Notes: generated by a model from the sequence alone, not told the origin. 64,000 bases of DNA from Dicaeum eximium (GCA_013396995.1 VWZP01001425.1:354010-418009); one strand, 5' to 3'; positions 10,447-24,419 are shown, counted from the first letter of the stretch. Program-made: numbers and translations.

Positions 10447-13400
10447 ATCCTTTATGAGCAAATTGCTTTTTCAGGGCTATAGAAAGAGCCGATTGGAAGC
10501 TGAAATCCTCCCTCTCTGCCCAGGGGTGGGATTCCCAGGGTTAGACATGTAACATCTGAAGGGTGATTTTTTTTAAAATTGATATCCGAGAATAAAAGAG
10601 AGAATAGTAGGAGAAGCTGATCAGGAATGAATAAAGTCTCCTTTTAAGCTGAAATAACCTTCCCCCCCCTCCCCAATTTTCCCTCCAGAAAAGCCGGACT
10701 GTAATTGCTTGCAATCACTCGGCACAAATTGTCTGTGCGTATTTGCTTTTTAATTTTGTATAATCTGGTCCATTTCGCTCTCTCTGCCTTTGAGCTTAAC
10801 CTCTCTCTTTCTCTCCCTTCTTTTCTCCCTTGCATGCCTTCCCTTTCTCTCTTGCTTTAATTCTTCGATGCTGCTAAAAAAAAATATTACTAATTCACAA
10901 TGATCTTTGATGGCTTTTACTAAGGAAAAGGCACTCAGGAAAAAAAAGAAACTGAGTGGACATGTGCTGCAACTGGTGAGATTTCCGTGTTATCTTTGAA
11001 GTGTTTGTTAATTTGTGTATTTATTTCATTTCTGTTTCCTTGAGGCTCAGCAAGCTGGTTTAATGCTCCATGGGATGCCGCTCCCCGCTCTCCGGGCAGG
11101 ATTTGGGGAGCTCGGGGTGCAGCAGTGCTGCTCCTGTGTCGGGGAGCCCCAGGTCCCAGCCATGGTTCATGTCTCCTGCAGCTGAACTCGGGGCTTCGTA
11201 AATAATGCTTCTGAGACGTAAATAATGCCTTCCGAGGTGCTTAGAATTTAAGGTTCTCGTTCGGATTTTGCACTAAAATTTTCTTCAACAGATGCCTGGA
11301 GCTCCTCTCTCGAAGTTTGGCCCAATGTTTGAGTAGAAGCTGAGTTGATGTTCTGAAAAAAAATTTGTGTGCTGGAAGATGGTAATAGAGATCCTGGGAA
11401 TGAGAAATTGCAGAGATACCATCTGCCAGGGTAGCTTCTCATCATTAATGCTTTAAACATTTAAAGATGAGTCCATATAGCTCGGTGGTCTATCAGCACC
11501 AGGGAGGGGATCAAAGGGCTGAAGGCTTTGACCTCATTGCAGCTTTTTGATTTTATTTTTGAAGCAACCCCTGGCTCTGGCAGCTCCCTGTCCAGGCCTG
11601 GCGCAGCGGCGCTGTCCTGCTCTGTCACTGCAGGGCCCAGCACCCCGAGCAGCGCCCTGCCCTGGGCACCTCTGCCTCTCCCTGCCCTGTGCTTCCCAAA
11701 CACGCTCAGTGTCCTGGCTCAGTGCACGTGATGCGCCTGCCTGGCAGCACCTGACACGTCCTGGAGTTTTCCTGAGATTTCTGGGCATGATTTGCTGCAG
11801 TATCATGGTATAATTTCATTTGGGAAATCTTGGTTCAGTATTCGGCTGCTGCGTTTTGGGGCTTTTCCCTGCCCTGTTCAGGGTTTGTTTGGTTGGGGGC
11901 TTTTTTCCTCATTCTGACAATGAAAAATGTTTTAAAAACAAAAACCAATGAAAATTAGTGTAGTAATGTGTATTTTCTTGTAGCTTGGGATTTTTCCTTG
12001 CCATTTCCAGAAGCAGTGCTTTCACTCCTCTCGGATTTTGGTGGTAGTTTGTTTGTTACAAATGCTCTGAATTGTTTACTTCAAAGGAAGCATTAAGGCT
12101 TTATTTTCTTTTTAAAGAACTTCTAATGAGTAGTTCTAATCATGGGCAGAGATATTTGTATGAACAGTCCCCAGGTCTCCCAGAACAATTTTGGAAAGAA
12201 CCCCACATGCTTCCCCCATGTCACAGGAGGGTGGGGGCTCCGGACCTGTCTGAAATCCTGTTCCTGTTCCAGCGGGTCCTACTCTCTGCAGCTGAGAATT
12301 TAACTTCTTATTTGGAGTCATTCTGTGGTGGGATGCTGCTCAGTATCTGGTTTCTCTCGAAATTTCTCCCATAGGTAAATATTTTATTTTTTTTTACTCA
12401 TAATACCTTGAAAGGGAAAAGAGAGCCAGCCCATGGCTGCAGAGAGAAAGCTGAAAGGGTCTGGATTCCATTCTTCAAGCTCTGGAGGGATCAAGGGGCT
12501 GGCAGGCACTGGCCTTCAATCTAAACAAGAAAAGAAAATTAAAAAGAAAGAAAAATAAGGAAAGGTAGCTTTACCCTCAAAACAAATAGTTGCTGATTCC
12601 CAGCAAACAAACCTGTAGGAAAAACCCAAGCAGTTTCAGAAGGAAAATTCCATGTATATTTCTCTTGATGCGTTTTAGGTTTGTTTGTAACAGATTTATA
12701 ATCCTGTATTATTCAGCTTTTCATTTGAAATTCCAATGAGCTGTTTGAATGGTCTGGTGCAGGCTAGGAAGTAAAGAGCATAAAATAGTCCCATTGACTT
12801 ATGATTTTCTGCTGACTTTTTCATTGTCATCCCATATCTTCATTCTCTGTCATCAGAGCGTTCCGGGAATGTCCTCTGTTGCCTGTCTGATAGCGCTCTG
12901 GAATATAGGAAATGGGATGAATTGCAGATGACTCAATAATTTATTCAGATGTGGTCTGTCATCTCTGGGCAGGCTTCAAGCGCACGTCAAGAGTGGGTGG
13001 GAGATTTTATACAAGTTTTCTTCCGACTTCTTCCCAAACCATTTTTCCTTTGACTCGTGGTGTCTTCCTTAACAGCAGAGCCTTGTCCTGGAGGTTTCAG
13101 ATGTCTCCAGAAAGGGCTGAAAAGATGGGAATGGCTGATGAAAGCAGCGCCCTGTCTGTGTTGTATCTCAGCAGTGAATGCCACAACTCCTGTTGAAACA
13201 CAGGAAGCAGTTCCTGGCAGTTGAATTGTTTTTACAGACTGGTCTTATGCTTTTAAATGAGATCTTGGTGGGAAGAGCAGAAGAAACCTCGTGCTGGACC
13301 ACAGGGTTTGAGAGTGGAGAGCCCACGCTGTAGCTGGTTGAGGGTGAAGGTTCTGTGTTCAGTTGGAGCTGACTCTCACCCAACCCCGGTGTGAGATTTC

Positions 13401-14000
13401 TGATGACTCTGTGTTTGGACCTTTTTGTTCCCCTGAGCTGTCTCTTCACAAAAAGATATTTCAGGATCTTTCAACCAGTTAGGAAAGTTCATTATATTTT
13501 TCATACAATGTGGAAAAAAAAATTAAAATAATGATTTGATATACAGGCATTGATGAAAGATGTATTTTTAAAGTAGTAAATTAAAATCTCATTAATATTT
13601 CAGTGAGAATATTTTGTGCTTATCTGTTTCATCTCTATTTTTGACCTATGGCTTGGAGTTCACAGCATGAAGGAGATGGTGAAATCTGTTCACCATAAAA
13701 TGTTAATTATAAGTAAATTACAGCACAAACGTTCAATCAGCCACATTAATTCTACATAAAGTGAATTATTGTAGCAGAAAATTTTAAAATGTGACTGAAT
13801 TTTATAATCTGCATCCTCCATTTTCTACCTTTGCTCTTAGTGCTGTGCTGCTCCTCCGCAGCATGGCTGAACTCTGTTGATGAGAAGCGCTCGCTCCTTA
13901 GATGATGTTAAACAATGGAAGAGCACGATTTGATCCAGTTGTTTGCAGCTACTAAATGCCTCTTAAAGACAGAAAATTTTCTTTGCCCAGTGAGGAAGTG
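10447..14000. other. Unique non-coding DNA, no gene seen
   Basis: A second pyrimidine-rich stretch lies near 10659-10690 and another at about 10800-10860. The word CGTAAATAATGC is repeated at 11197-11208 and 11218-11229. An A/G-rich stretch runs about 12527-12565. The part at 13480-13830 is strongly AT-rich with TTAAT-type cores. No coding exon or transposon is recognised. Confidence 0.5.
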
Positions 14001-17000
14001 CAGTAGCAGCTGCAGGGTTGGAAAGGCAGCAGCTGAGGGTGGAGGAGCTGGGGCTGGGGCAGGCTCTGGCAACCTGAGCACTCCGACCTGGAGTTAGAGT
14101 TAGGGCAGCCCCACCAGTGTTTGCAGGACCCTGCGTTTGGGGGTAATCCTGTATTTGTTTTGACAGCCAAAAGGCACGTGAGTCCCCATGTAGTTTTGAA
14201 AATGTAGCTGGAGGTCTTGCTAGCTTCCTGACCCTGAGGGGAAAGGCTTCCCTTGAGTCCCAGACTGGTCTGTAGTGTTACTGCCTGTGGAAATCCAAAT
14301 GTTGCTGGGGCATTATAAAAGAATTTGTGCCGAGATGCAGAAACTCCCTCGGAGGGAAGGGAGCAGAAGACATTCCCACTTTGCTCATGGGAGGTGTGCA
14401 TGTGGATGCAGGAGCTGGAGATCCTGCAGCCCAGTGAGACAACCCTCAGGGTAAAGTGTGCCACAGGGGAGGGTTAGAGCTCTGACCCCATGGGCTGGGG
14501 GAGAGGAGGGGACCAGGGCAGGCTGAGTCTCACAGAATTTGTACCTCGTGCTTTGATGTGTCCTGTCTGTGCTTGAGTTCTTGCAGATGCCATATGGTGT
14601 CTCTGAGCTGTTGTGCCTCCACAACTGAATAATTTCCTGCCATTTCCTGTGAGATGTGGGCTCCAGAAAACGTGTGAGTCACTGAGACCTGAGCTCTGAA
14701 GGGCTGCGGAGGTCTTGGAGACAATCTCTCACCATTTATTGGGAAATTAGGGTCTCTTTTGTGGGAAAGCGAAGTGAAACTCAGACACCTAAACAAAGTA
14801 ATTACTGAAAAGATAATTCTTATGAGATGGTTTGTTTGCAGGTATGTACAGAATATGTGAAACAGTCGCTGTGGTGCGTGCGTGTCAGAGTGGTGGGACT
14901 GGGAGCTGTGATAGCTGGTGACCACACCCCTGGTCCCTGCCAGGCACGGGCTGTGTCCATCCAGGTCTGCTGACAGGTTCTGCACCCTCTGCCTTTACCC
15001 TCAAAGCTGTGCTGGCACCACATCCTGGGTGCCCTGCTTTACTCCCACAGCCCCGTTCCCACAGGCTGGCTGGGTGAGAAACCCTCGAGCTCACCCAGCC
15101 ACAGCGTGATGCCACAGCTCTGTGGGAGAGGGCAGTGTCTGGGGCTCTGCCAGCTTGCTGTGCTGGGTAGGCACCACTGAGCACACCCCCGTGGGGCACA
15201 GGCTCTCCACAAAGGAGCAGAGTTTGGCTGGACAGGCACGTGAGAGGGGATGGTGCTCAAGGGACACAGAGTGGAACTGTTGGATCGGGTGTGGCTAAAG
15301 GCAGGGTGGGAAAAATTAATTATCACAGGCACCTGGGGGGACACCAGTGCACTGGAACTGGACCAAGCAGACATTCCTGAAGTACCTGAGATGTTCTCAG
15401 TGTTCAGGCATTGGAGGCACTGTGATATGAGGAGTCCAAGCTCAAATACAAAGGCTTCTCCTGGCTGCATTCCCCCTTTCATGGTTTCTATCAGGCTACC
15501 ACAGAGTGAAATGATTTTAATTTCATTATTTTCATTTGAAATCAAGGGGTTTGTTAGGTTTCAATGAAATGCCTTCATTAGCTAATAATAAACACTTTTT
15601 TGTCTCTTCTTTTCTATTCCCATTGCACACAGTGGGTTGCTGCTGGGGCAAATTGTGCCCCATGCATAAAGATGGATCTCAGCACAGCCCAGAGGTACCT
15701 GGGCAAAGTGTGATCTTAGGGCCGGGTTCATCAGGGTGTTGAAAGAAGGAGTTGTGATGGGCTAAGCCCCTCAAAATGCAGGAGCACAGAGGGGAAGTGT
15801 GAGGCAGGCTGGAAGCTCCAAGGCCTTGTTTTCCAGTAAGCAGCATGATTGGCAGCAGGAATAAACACGAGCGGGAAGCTTGTGTATCAATCTAATTGTA
15901 TAATTGCAGGTTGCTTTCTGCCTGGTTTGATGTGCAGATTGTAGTAATGTGGAGTGTCTCTTTGGTAATTTGCTATTAAATCCAACACTAGGAAGTAGTT
16001 CAGTGCCTTCCTGGATGGATACCTGGTGTTTGTGATCTTTACCTGCTGGAGCAGCACCCATGCTTGCCTTTTCCTTTTTCCCTTATTTTTGATTATATAG
16101 TGGTCAAAGTTTTTTCAGCAAGTTGCCAAGGTGAGTCAGACATAAAGGTCAAAATGTGATAACTCATTACCCAGTGTTGTAAAAGTCACTGCCAAGAGCT
16201 GAGAGCAATGTTTAATTATTCCCTCTGAACTTGTACAAAGTATTATTTTATATATGTTGTAATCAGTACACTGGGAACACTGCCTGCCCAAAGCTCAGCA
16301 CTGGCTCTGCTCAGAGCTCCCAGTCAGTCACTGGGCAGGAGGGGAAGGGTGTGTTCAGTGAAACCCATGCAGGAAAAATCCTTAGCAAGGGAAAAATGTC
16401 AAATAGTATCTTTGATAATGGATGTAGAACAGAGCCACAGAGAGTAAGCTCCTTCTTACTGGGAGAACAGGAGAAGGCTCCAGCCCTGTCGGGTCCCGTG
16501 TCCATATGGCCCATTCCCCTTTCCTTGGTTACAGTTAATCAGCTGCTTTTCCAGTGCAAATATCCCTTTCCTGTTCCTCAGCAATGAATTGATTTCTGGC
16601 TGTCAGTGCTGTGATTCCACACTAGAAGTTCTTAGCTTTATCTCAGAGCTCTGAGGGCTGTTACAGAGTGACAAACATACACTTGTCTGAATTCTTGAAG
16701 GATCTTCCCAACTGTTCTGATTCTTACCTGCCACTGGGTTTTGGTATGTTGGTGGTTACATCCTTTTCTGGCTTTGTCGTGGTTGGAAAACTGCTTAATA
16801 AAGGAGAATTTAAAAAAAAAAAGTAGAGCCAAAGCCATTGTGGCTTGCAGAGACATGGTTTTTAATAAATGCTGCAAAAAACATCAGTTGAAAGGTAATT
16901 CCAAGTAGATACTGCCAAGTCAGGAGGTTTTCCAATCAGGCAAATGTCTCCTTGGGCATTATTTATGCCCTTGTGTATGCCCCAGTGTAGGTGATAGGAT

Positions 17001-20000
17001 TGTTTTTTGGTATGTTGTGTTGCAGATTCCTAGTGGACCAATAGGTAACCAGAAATGCTGATTAAAAATCTACAATATTTCCCTGAATAAAGAGAGTTGG
17101 CATCTATTGCCCTTTGGCCTTGCTGGAGTTGGCAGAGGCTTTGTGAGGCACTGGCGAGACATCCTGCTCTTGGTGCAACATCTGGGGATCGGTGGGCACA
17201 TCAATAACAGCCACCTGTAGGAGTCCAGGTTTTCTTCCTCTCCCAGAAGTGTTTTGCCATGACCCTGGTGCAGCTCCATCCTGCCTGGCTCAGACACTGG
17301 TTGCATCCCCAAAACTTAACCTCTGAACTCCCCGGGGTTACGCTCAAGCCAAAGATCACGGAGCTTTTAGAGATCAAGAGGATGTCAGTGAGGAGGGACG
17401 GCGCGATGAGCCTCAGACACTCATTAGTCCTCGCTGAACGCCTGAACATGACGAATTTCAGCTTAGTCAACAGCAGTGAAAGACACTTATTGTGTTCAGA
17501 TTGCCTTGGGATGGCTTCTGCTTGTTGGGGCTGGCAAATGGCATTATCCAAAGGGAAAAGCCCTGTGTGCGGTGTTCCCATGAGGGCGGCCGTGTCCTCG
17601 CTCCTGCAAATACAAAGCGTTCTTGGCGAGCAGAGTTTAATTAAGAGCCTCACTCCCTGAGACCAGCCAGGCCGGGCGTTAGTAGCCGAGAGGGGCCCTG
17701 GCACCTGTGTTAGGGAACATGCTGGGAAAAAGGCTGGATTTCTGGCAAATGTCATCGCTGCTGCCTCTCTTTGTGCGTCCTCACGCACGTTTTTAATACG
17801 GATGCGCTTCTTCTACCTGGAATATGCAAATAGTATTCAAATTAGAGCTCAGCTTTGTGACTGTCAGCACATACCCCCCAGCTTCCCTCTAGCAAGTGAC
17901 TAATGGGAACATGTGTTCTTTCTATTTTTGTAAAGCAGGGGGAAGGAGGGCCAGAGCTGGGAGGGCTGAAGCAGCGCCTCCCCCTCCCCAGAGGGAGCAG
18001 AGCCCGCAGCAGAGCATGGGGATGGTGGGACGGGGCCTGGGGCTGCTCTGCAGACCCCCTGCCTGGGGCAGTGGTGGTGCAGGGCTGGGAGAGACCCCAG
18101 CCCACTCCCCACACTGCGCCTGCCCGGGCCCCTGCAGCTCCTGGCACTCAGGCGAGCAGCACAGAGTCCCAACTTTGTCCTTGGCATAGGCCATTTTCTT
18201 CCTTTACCCCATCCCTTTTATTCACAATTATGCCCGTCCCTGTATTTGTTAGTGTTCCTATGGCAACAGCTCTAACTGCTTGCACAGAATTGTAATGTCA
18301 GGAAACTCTTTAATGTTTCTGTGGATGACTTAATGTGATTTAGGAGAAATCCACCTCATCCAGTGATGGGCACTGGCTCTGGGCCCTAGGGGCTTCCCAC
18401 CACTTAAGGTCTCTGAACCTGCCTCCCATGTGGAGCAGGACTTTTGCCTTCTATTGATTCTGAAAGTTGGTCAGCAACAAAAACTAAAATAATAGCACAC
18501 GCTCAGCACACATTTGCTATTCCCAGAGGACTGTAAACCAAAGGCCAAAGGCTCAGATATTGCTGAAGCTCCTGGTGGCTCTAGGCTTTTCCAGTCACAT
18601 ATAACAAGTACTTGAGGTAGGGACATCTCATGCCTTGCAGAAACTGTGGTTCATTGTCAATTAGGAGCCATGGTGGGTGTCACAGTCCGGATCCTGCTGC
18701 TGGAGTCAGCGTGACCAGACAGCAGCAGGACCCCCCTGGCCTGTCCTGTGCAGCTGGCAGCTCTAGGGGCGAATAACGCCAGGAGGAAAGGAGTGTCTGA
18801 ATGCAACAAGGATCTGATATGGAGAGACTCAGAACTGGTACTTTGCAAATACCGGTGGCCCCATAAAACTGTTCTCCCAGGCTGCTCAGGATTTGTGTTC
18901 TGATGGAGAGGCACATTGCCAGTCTGCCAACAGGGCTGTGTTGTAAGTATGCTTGTTTTGGCTGTTCCGCTTTCAGGTAGGAGATGTTTCCAAAGCAGGA
19001 TGCCATCCCCACCTCTCCCTGAGCTACAGATCTCCAAGTCCAGGGCATGTGTCATTTCTCTCTCCCTCCCCCCCTGCCCCATGCAGCCTCACCGTCCCCA
19101 CAGAAGGACAGAGCTGGTTGGCCCCATTTGCCAGCTCAAAGACTGAGGTGTTGCCTTCTGTTTTTAGTAAGACTGTCAGCACTGCTTTCTGCTCTGGGTG
19201 AGGAGAGGAGGGTGATTTAAGCAGCCAGGATAGGAAAGTCACTCTTCTTAATTAGCACTAATGCAGTGAAGGTTGTTTTCTGGCCCTGGCAGGGGAAATG
19301 GTAATTAATGTGGCAGGGAGACAGCAGAGACACAGATGGAGAGTTCAAGGCCGGCGCGGGAGCCTCCGACCCTGGGGCAGTGCTGGCAGAGGCGGTGGGA
19401 CACGGAGCCTGTCCCTGTGGGATGGATGGAGCTCTGGCCATGTCCCCTGGACCCCTGCCCAGCTCTGCACCACCAGACACGGAGTCCTTCACCTGCTGTA
19501 GTCTGACCAGCCTTTCCCACTCACAGCTTAACTGGTTTTGTGTTCTAATGAACCTTGTGTCCTTTGCACCTCTCAGTGCAGCCTTGGGGGTGACTCTTGC
19601 TGCTGTCAGCTGCGCCCTTGGGTCACATCAGCAAAGCCAAGACCAGAGGAGAGCAGGGCTCCCATATTCCCACCAGGAAGATCGGTGTCTCTGCAGTCTC
19701 TCCATGCAGAAACAACAGCTGGACCAAGGGCAAGCAAACCCAAACATCTGTGTGGTCACAGTGACCTCTGCCATGGGTTTGTGTGAGGCTGTAGCTTTTC
19801 AGACACTTTGTTCAGCTGTAGCTCACTGTTCAGGCAGAATGAAGGGTGTCTCAGGTAAGGGAGAGGTGAGCAAGGACCCATTATTGTGGGTGCAGCTGTG
19901 ATGGCCAGAAGGTGATTACACGAGGATCTCTTGTAGTTGCATTTGAGCCCCCTTTGTGCTGCTGCAGTGGCCTTGCACGTCACTGTTGGTGAGGAGTTTG

Positions 20001-21147
20001 TCTGTCTGAAGCAAGCAGCTTCTTTCCCACAGGAGAGAACAAGCCCTGGCTCATATGTGACCCTCCTATTCAGGCATTTGGTGGTTGTTTTTTAGGGGGC
20101 AGTTCTCTGTTTTAGTTCATTGTGGATTTAGGGGTTTCTCCTTCTGTATTCCAGGGGATTTGTTGGCATCTTTTTGGTGCCTGTTCTGGGAGCCAAAGTC
20201 TTTCTCCCTAGAAGAGAAAATGAAGGCAAATGTTTCCTGTGGGGGGCTGGGGCTGGCAGGAGCCCTCTGCCCCCCTGCCTGGGCAGCCCCTGCTTGCAGC
20301 CCTGCAAGAAAGGTGTCCTGTGTGCCACGGTCCATCAAGGACTGCGGGGACACCACGAGACTCGTGTCACCTCAGACTGAAGCTGAAGTGAGGTCAGAAA
20401 GGTGAAAAGGCAGTATTTTATCCAATAAGAAACCCAAGGATTTGGATTTATGCCAGAGCAGCAAGTGCTAAATCATCATATCCCAACCAGGGGATTTATG
20501 GCAGAGTTACAAAGATGATAATTTATTTAAGCACTTGTGCTAAGAATTTTTTTTTCCCCTGTTGATTCTTATTAGCATGGAATGTTTTACACTATTTAAA
20601 GGGTATCATAGTGAAAGAGGGAACATTTGCAAGGAAATGTTATCCAGAATACATACATTGTTTAAATGAGCTGCTCTCCAGCTTCCAGACACGCAAATGT
20701 TTAAAGCGAGAGGCAGCACCTGATGTTTTATTAATCATACACACATCGGCAAACTTTCAATATCTCATGTTTGTAAATACAAGTAGCAGTTTAGAATCTC
20801 TTTTAAGATTTAAGCATAGAAAAAATACGGGTTTTCTCTACAAAGCTGATTTCAGGAGCAGGTCATGGTGTGCCAGAGGGATGCATCCCAGTGCCATCCA
20901 TACTGTGCCCCTGCGTGCTGGGTCGGGTCTGCTTCACGCCCCATTGCATCTGCACCGGTACCACAGATAGGTTTTTTATTGAAAAGTGTTTTCATTGTTG
21001 TTTCTTCAGCTCAGTTAGTGTGGGAAGGTGTGCTGGCTTGCTCTCAAGGCTTTGCTATGAAGAGTGTGTGGTGGGATGGTGCTCACAGGCAAATGGGCAG
21101 TGAGGAGGGACAGTGGAGCTGTGCAAAAGGCTGCACTCGGATGAGAA
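14001..21147. other. Unique non-coding DNA, no gene seen
   Basis: This is repeat-poor DNA of mixed composition. At 17201-17788 (minus) a 195-codon frame overlaps a 133-codon plus-strand frame; neither has a recognisable domain, and the area contains a TTAATTAA palindrome at 17637-17644, so it may be regulatory rather than coding. The part at 20590-20790 is AT-rich with ATTTGCAA and TTAATCAT words, a weak enhancer-like signature. No RNA gene was recognised. Confidence 0.45.
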
Positions 21148-21240
21148 ATCACAGAATTCCAGAGAGGTTTGTGTTGGAAGGCGCCTCAAAGCTCACCTAA
21201 TTCCAACCTCCAGCCATGGGCAAGGACACCTTGCACCAGA
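21148..21240 (-). mobile_element. CR1 LINE 3' fragment
   Basis: Read on the plus strand this is the reverse complement of an avian CR1 3' end. An AATCACAGAATTCC-type terminal motif comes first, then GTGTTGGAAGGCGCCTCAAA, the TCCAACCTCCAGCCATGGGC box, and AAGGACACCTTGCACCAGAC. It is 5'-truncated to about 93 bp. It is the only young CR1 recognised in the first 36 kb. Confidence 0.85.
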
Positions 21241-22340
21241 CATCTCACCTCTGTGAGTTATACTTCACTAACAGATGTTAATGTGTAGGTTATGTGCTGA
21301 CCTGTGACCACGGGTTATGTTTGTGAAATGCAGAAGCCAAAACTTAAAACAGACAAATCTCAGAGTTTATCAGATTCCCTCAGGTGAGGTAGGCTGCAGT
21401 GAGATGCAAAGAGCTTCAGGTAGGAGGTATATCCTTGAAGATGGCAGCCAGGGCTGCTATTGAGGATTGCAAGCAACACTTCGAAGGAGTGATGATCCAG
21501 CTCAACAATAATGGCAGTGCAGGAGATTTCCCGTTTAGACTGAGTCTACCCAATAGATTGATGTGTTGAATATGAACTTGTACAGTGAGGCTTCAGGGTT
21601 TGTGTACAGATTTAATCCAGTGGCTAAACATTCGTCCTGGCAGCAAACACAACTCATCAGTTGTTACCAAGAGCCAGCACTGTGGGTTTAGTTGTTTCGA
21701 GCTGAATCAGCACGTAGGTAGTACTTCAGTCCTACTGTGCAAGCATCTGATGTTGAGTAAATTATTCCAGATGTAATCTTTATTCAGGTCTTTGTGTGTG
21801 AGTCAGTGACATATTAAGATTGAAAGGTGGCAGGAAAGCGTTGGTTTGATTCCTCATCAGTTTGTGTGTCTTTCTCTGCCAATTACAGATTCTTCATTGT
21901 CTGCCATCAAAAATCACATGAGTAAGAGCATCAGCAGTCTAAAGTGGGCAGTCCTGAAATCAATCTTAATTTCGTTTACAACAGCTAGATTTTGTTTGAT
22001 TCTAAAAGAACTTCACCTGAAACTGGTCTGGTGCTTGTGACCCTGCCCTAGGGTCTCTGGGCTGGGCTCTGGCCCTTCTCTGGGAGTGGAGGAGTCACTC
22101 TGCTGTCATTGTTGGGACACCGTGGGTGCTCCCTGGCCTTCAGGGTCCTGCTCTGAACCCCTGAGAACCTCGGGTTTCCATGGCTGAAGCCATCGCTCTT
22201 TCAGGGTCCTCTCCCTGCGAGATTCTTGCTCAGGATCATTTTCTCTCTGCTTCTATTTTGGATGGTATCTCCAACAATAGGCTCGTGTTCCTCCTCTGTC
22301 TGTTCCAGCCTGACACAGTTCAGTGCTGCGGCGCCTACGG
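21241..22340. other. Unique non-coding DNA, no gene seen
   Basis: This is moderately AT-rich sequence between a CR1 fragment and a GC-richer block. Frames here are short and domain-free. Confidence 0.5.
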
Positions 22341-22800
22341 GGGCTTGAAAAGAGCAGCCCCCCCCTTTCTCCCCCCTTCTTTTTTTTTTTGGCTGAGGCC
22401 AAATTCCTTCACCCAGGCAGAAAGATCGGCCGCTCTTACTGGCTTTTACTTTTCGAGAGCATTTTCCGCCTGGCCGTGGCTCCCCTGCGGAGCGAGGCTC
22501 CCGCTCCATTCAGGGGAGAAGGGTGCACTTTGCGCATCTGCCTTTTGTTTGGCCTGAGCCTCTGGGACTTGGAGAAGGGGGAGGAATTGATAAAAGCAAA
22601 GCATTTTGCCATAAAAAGAACCGAAGAGGGCAATGGAAGGCCATTTGTGTAATTCCCCAGGCTGTGTCTCTCTGAAAGCGAAGGTCTGGTGCAGTCTGCA
22701 TAACCCGCTGACTTGGGATCTGCCTTTATCCTCCTCCACGTGCGATCCCTTCTTGTACAGGAATTAGAGATTAAAGGCAACTTAACCTGTGTTTTTCTTT
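22341..22800. promoter_or_regulatory. GC-richer block with pyrimidine tract, possible regulatory element
   Basis: The block starts with an unbroken 33-base pyrimidine run (22358-22390) and continues with CpG-containing sequence and GATAAAA-type words near 22589. It is repeat-free apart from the pyrimidine run. Long overlapping frames on both strands, without domains, are typical of stop-poor GC-richer DNA. It could be a conserved enhancer or weak promoter; only comparison can tell. Confidence 0.25.
22358..22390 (+). repeat. Polypyrimidine tract, 33 nt
   Basis: The run is unbroken C and T and ends in a long T run. It is one of three long pyrimidine tracts in the window, all on the plus strand. 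Confidence 0.9.
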
Positions 22801-23404
22801 TTGGCTTTTTGCAGCATTCTTTGGCAGTGAAATGGTGGAGCTGCATTTCAGATCAGGCAAGGGGGGTGGGTGGGTGTGAGCAGGGAAAACCCCCAGCAGT
22901 TTCCCAGCTCCCAGCCCAGAGCTGCTGTGCCACTGTGAGCACTGGGGAAAGGCCTTGCAGGCATAAGGGAATTGCTGGGATGGAGTCAGGGCTCCCTATC
23001 TGGTGGCTCTCACAGTGGTTTGTGGTGCTCAGGGGTTTGCATGTGGAGAGTGGGTGTCCTGCAGGGCCGGGCAGCTCTGGCTCCATCACAGGACAGCTCA
23101 GGGACCCTTTGCACCTGAATACACCAAATTGTCAGGTCTTGCATTAAAAAAATCACTGTTTTGGAGGGGCTGCCCATATTCTGCCATTTCCATTGCCGAG
23201 AAATGAAAGCAGAGGCACCTCCTTGGGGTGTGGTGAGAAATACCTCATTTGTACTATGGTGACAAAGCAACCAAGCCAGTGTGTTCGGAGAAGATTGCCT
23301 GCCAGTGCAAGAAGGTGTTCTGGAAGCTTCTCTGCTGACAGGGGCTCCCCGTGTGTGGAGCGTCGCCCTCTGCTCGGGCGCCGAGGCCGAGAGCTGTCGG
23401 CAAA
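22801..23404. other. Unique non-coding DNA, no gene seen
   Basis: A G-run cluster at about 22861-22886 approaches a G-quadruplex pattern, but one loop is eight bases long. CpGs are clustered near 23340-23410. No exon or transposon was recognised. Confidence 0.45.
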
Positions 23405-23575
23405 GCACGAGGAGATTAGAGAAGAGCAACAAAAAGGATTAAGGGGCTGAGGGATTGATCTCTGAGGAAAGATTAAAGGAGCTGACTATGTGTAGCCTGG
23501 CAGAGAGAGAAGTACAAGGCAGCTTGATAGTGGTGTACAAAAATGTTTGAAGATCTAAATGTGAAGGGGTTGATC
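23405..23575 (+). mobile_element. Old, diverged CR1 LINE fragment
   Basis: The succession AGAGCAACAAAAAGGATTAA, GGGGCTGAGGGATTGATCTC, TGAGGAAAGATTAAAGGAGC, TGTGTAGCCTGGCAGAGAGA and TTGATAGTGGTGTACAAA follows the late ORF2 or 3' part of old sauropsid CR1 families as I remember them. It reads on the plus strand, is truncated at both ends, and differs from the young CR1 copies here. The subfamily is not assigned. Confidence 0.75.
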
Positions 23576-24419
23576 CTGCAGACTTCACTTCCATAATGTC
23601 CCTGCAAAATCAGTGGGCATTGGGTGTTACTTTTGCAGGCCTGAACCCCAGTACCAAACCAAACTTGGTTAGGATAATATATGTATTTATGTAGGGGAGC
23701 TGATGAAGTAATGTGAATAGCAACAAGAATTTTGCAACACTGATATGCTGAAATTTTAGATTTCTCCTGGACTGGAAGGTACCAAATCCTTCAGCCTGGA
23801 CATTTAATCTGCAGAGCTCACTCAGCAGTGAGGGAAGAGTGATCTGGCAGTGGAGAGTCTGCATGGGCTCCTCCCCTGGGTTCTGCTTTCTTTACTGCTT
23901 CAGATCTGCACACCAGAGTTCAGGGTCTGCACAAACCAGAGCAGAGTTGTGCTGCCAGGCTTGCCCTGAGAGTGTCTGCTGGGGGAGTGAGGGGTGCAAC
24001 GGATGCTTTGGTTTTGGGGTTGTTTTTTTTTTAATACATGGCAAGACTGGCTTTATGGTGGTAATAAAACACTGGATGAAAACTCAAGTTTCTGCCAGGG
24101 ATTATTTGATGTTGGAGCACCAGGATTAGTTTCCCTTTTGGTACTTGGAACTGTGACTTCTGTTTGCAGGTGCAGAAAATGAATGTGACACCTTTCAATC
24201 AGGTAGTAAAATGTCATGTTTCCCCTTTTCTTCTTTTTTCCAAGATTGTATTTACCTGGCAAAATTCCCAACCGTCACTCTAAAATTAATATTCCCAACT
24301 GGGGAAGCTTCCAAGCTACTGCTCACCCTCCTCTGAGCTGGCAGAATGAATTATATCCCTTCCATGTGCTCAACAAGTCCAGCTATTTCCCTTCATTTCC
24401 AAAAGACTCCGACGGAACA
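23576..24419. other. Unique non-coding DNA, no gene seen
   Basis: This is mixed-composition sequence without recognised genes or repeats. Confidence 0.5.

Noticed and set aside
17201..17788. A 195-codon minus-strand frame and an overlapping 133-codon plus-strand frame
   Set aside because: No recognisable family in either frame. The block is better treated as unique non-coding DNA.
22861..22886. G-quadruplex candidate
   Set aside because: The last loop is eight bases, outside the strict rule used for the call at 36935.
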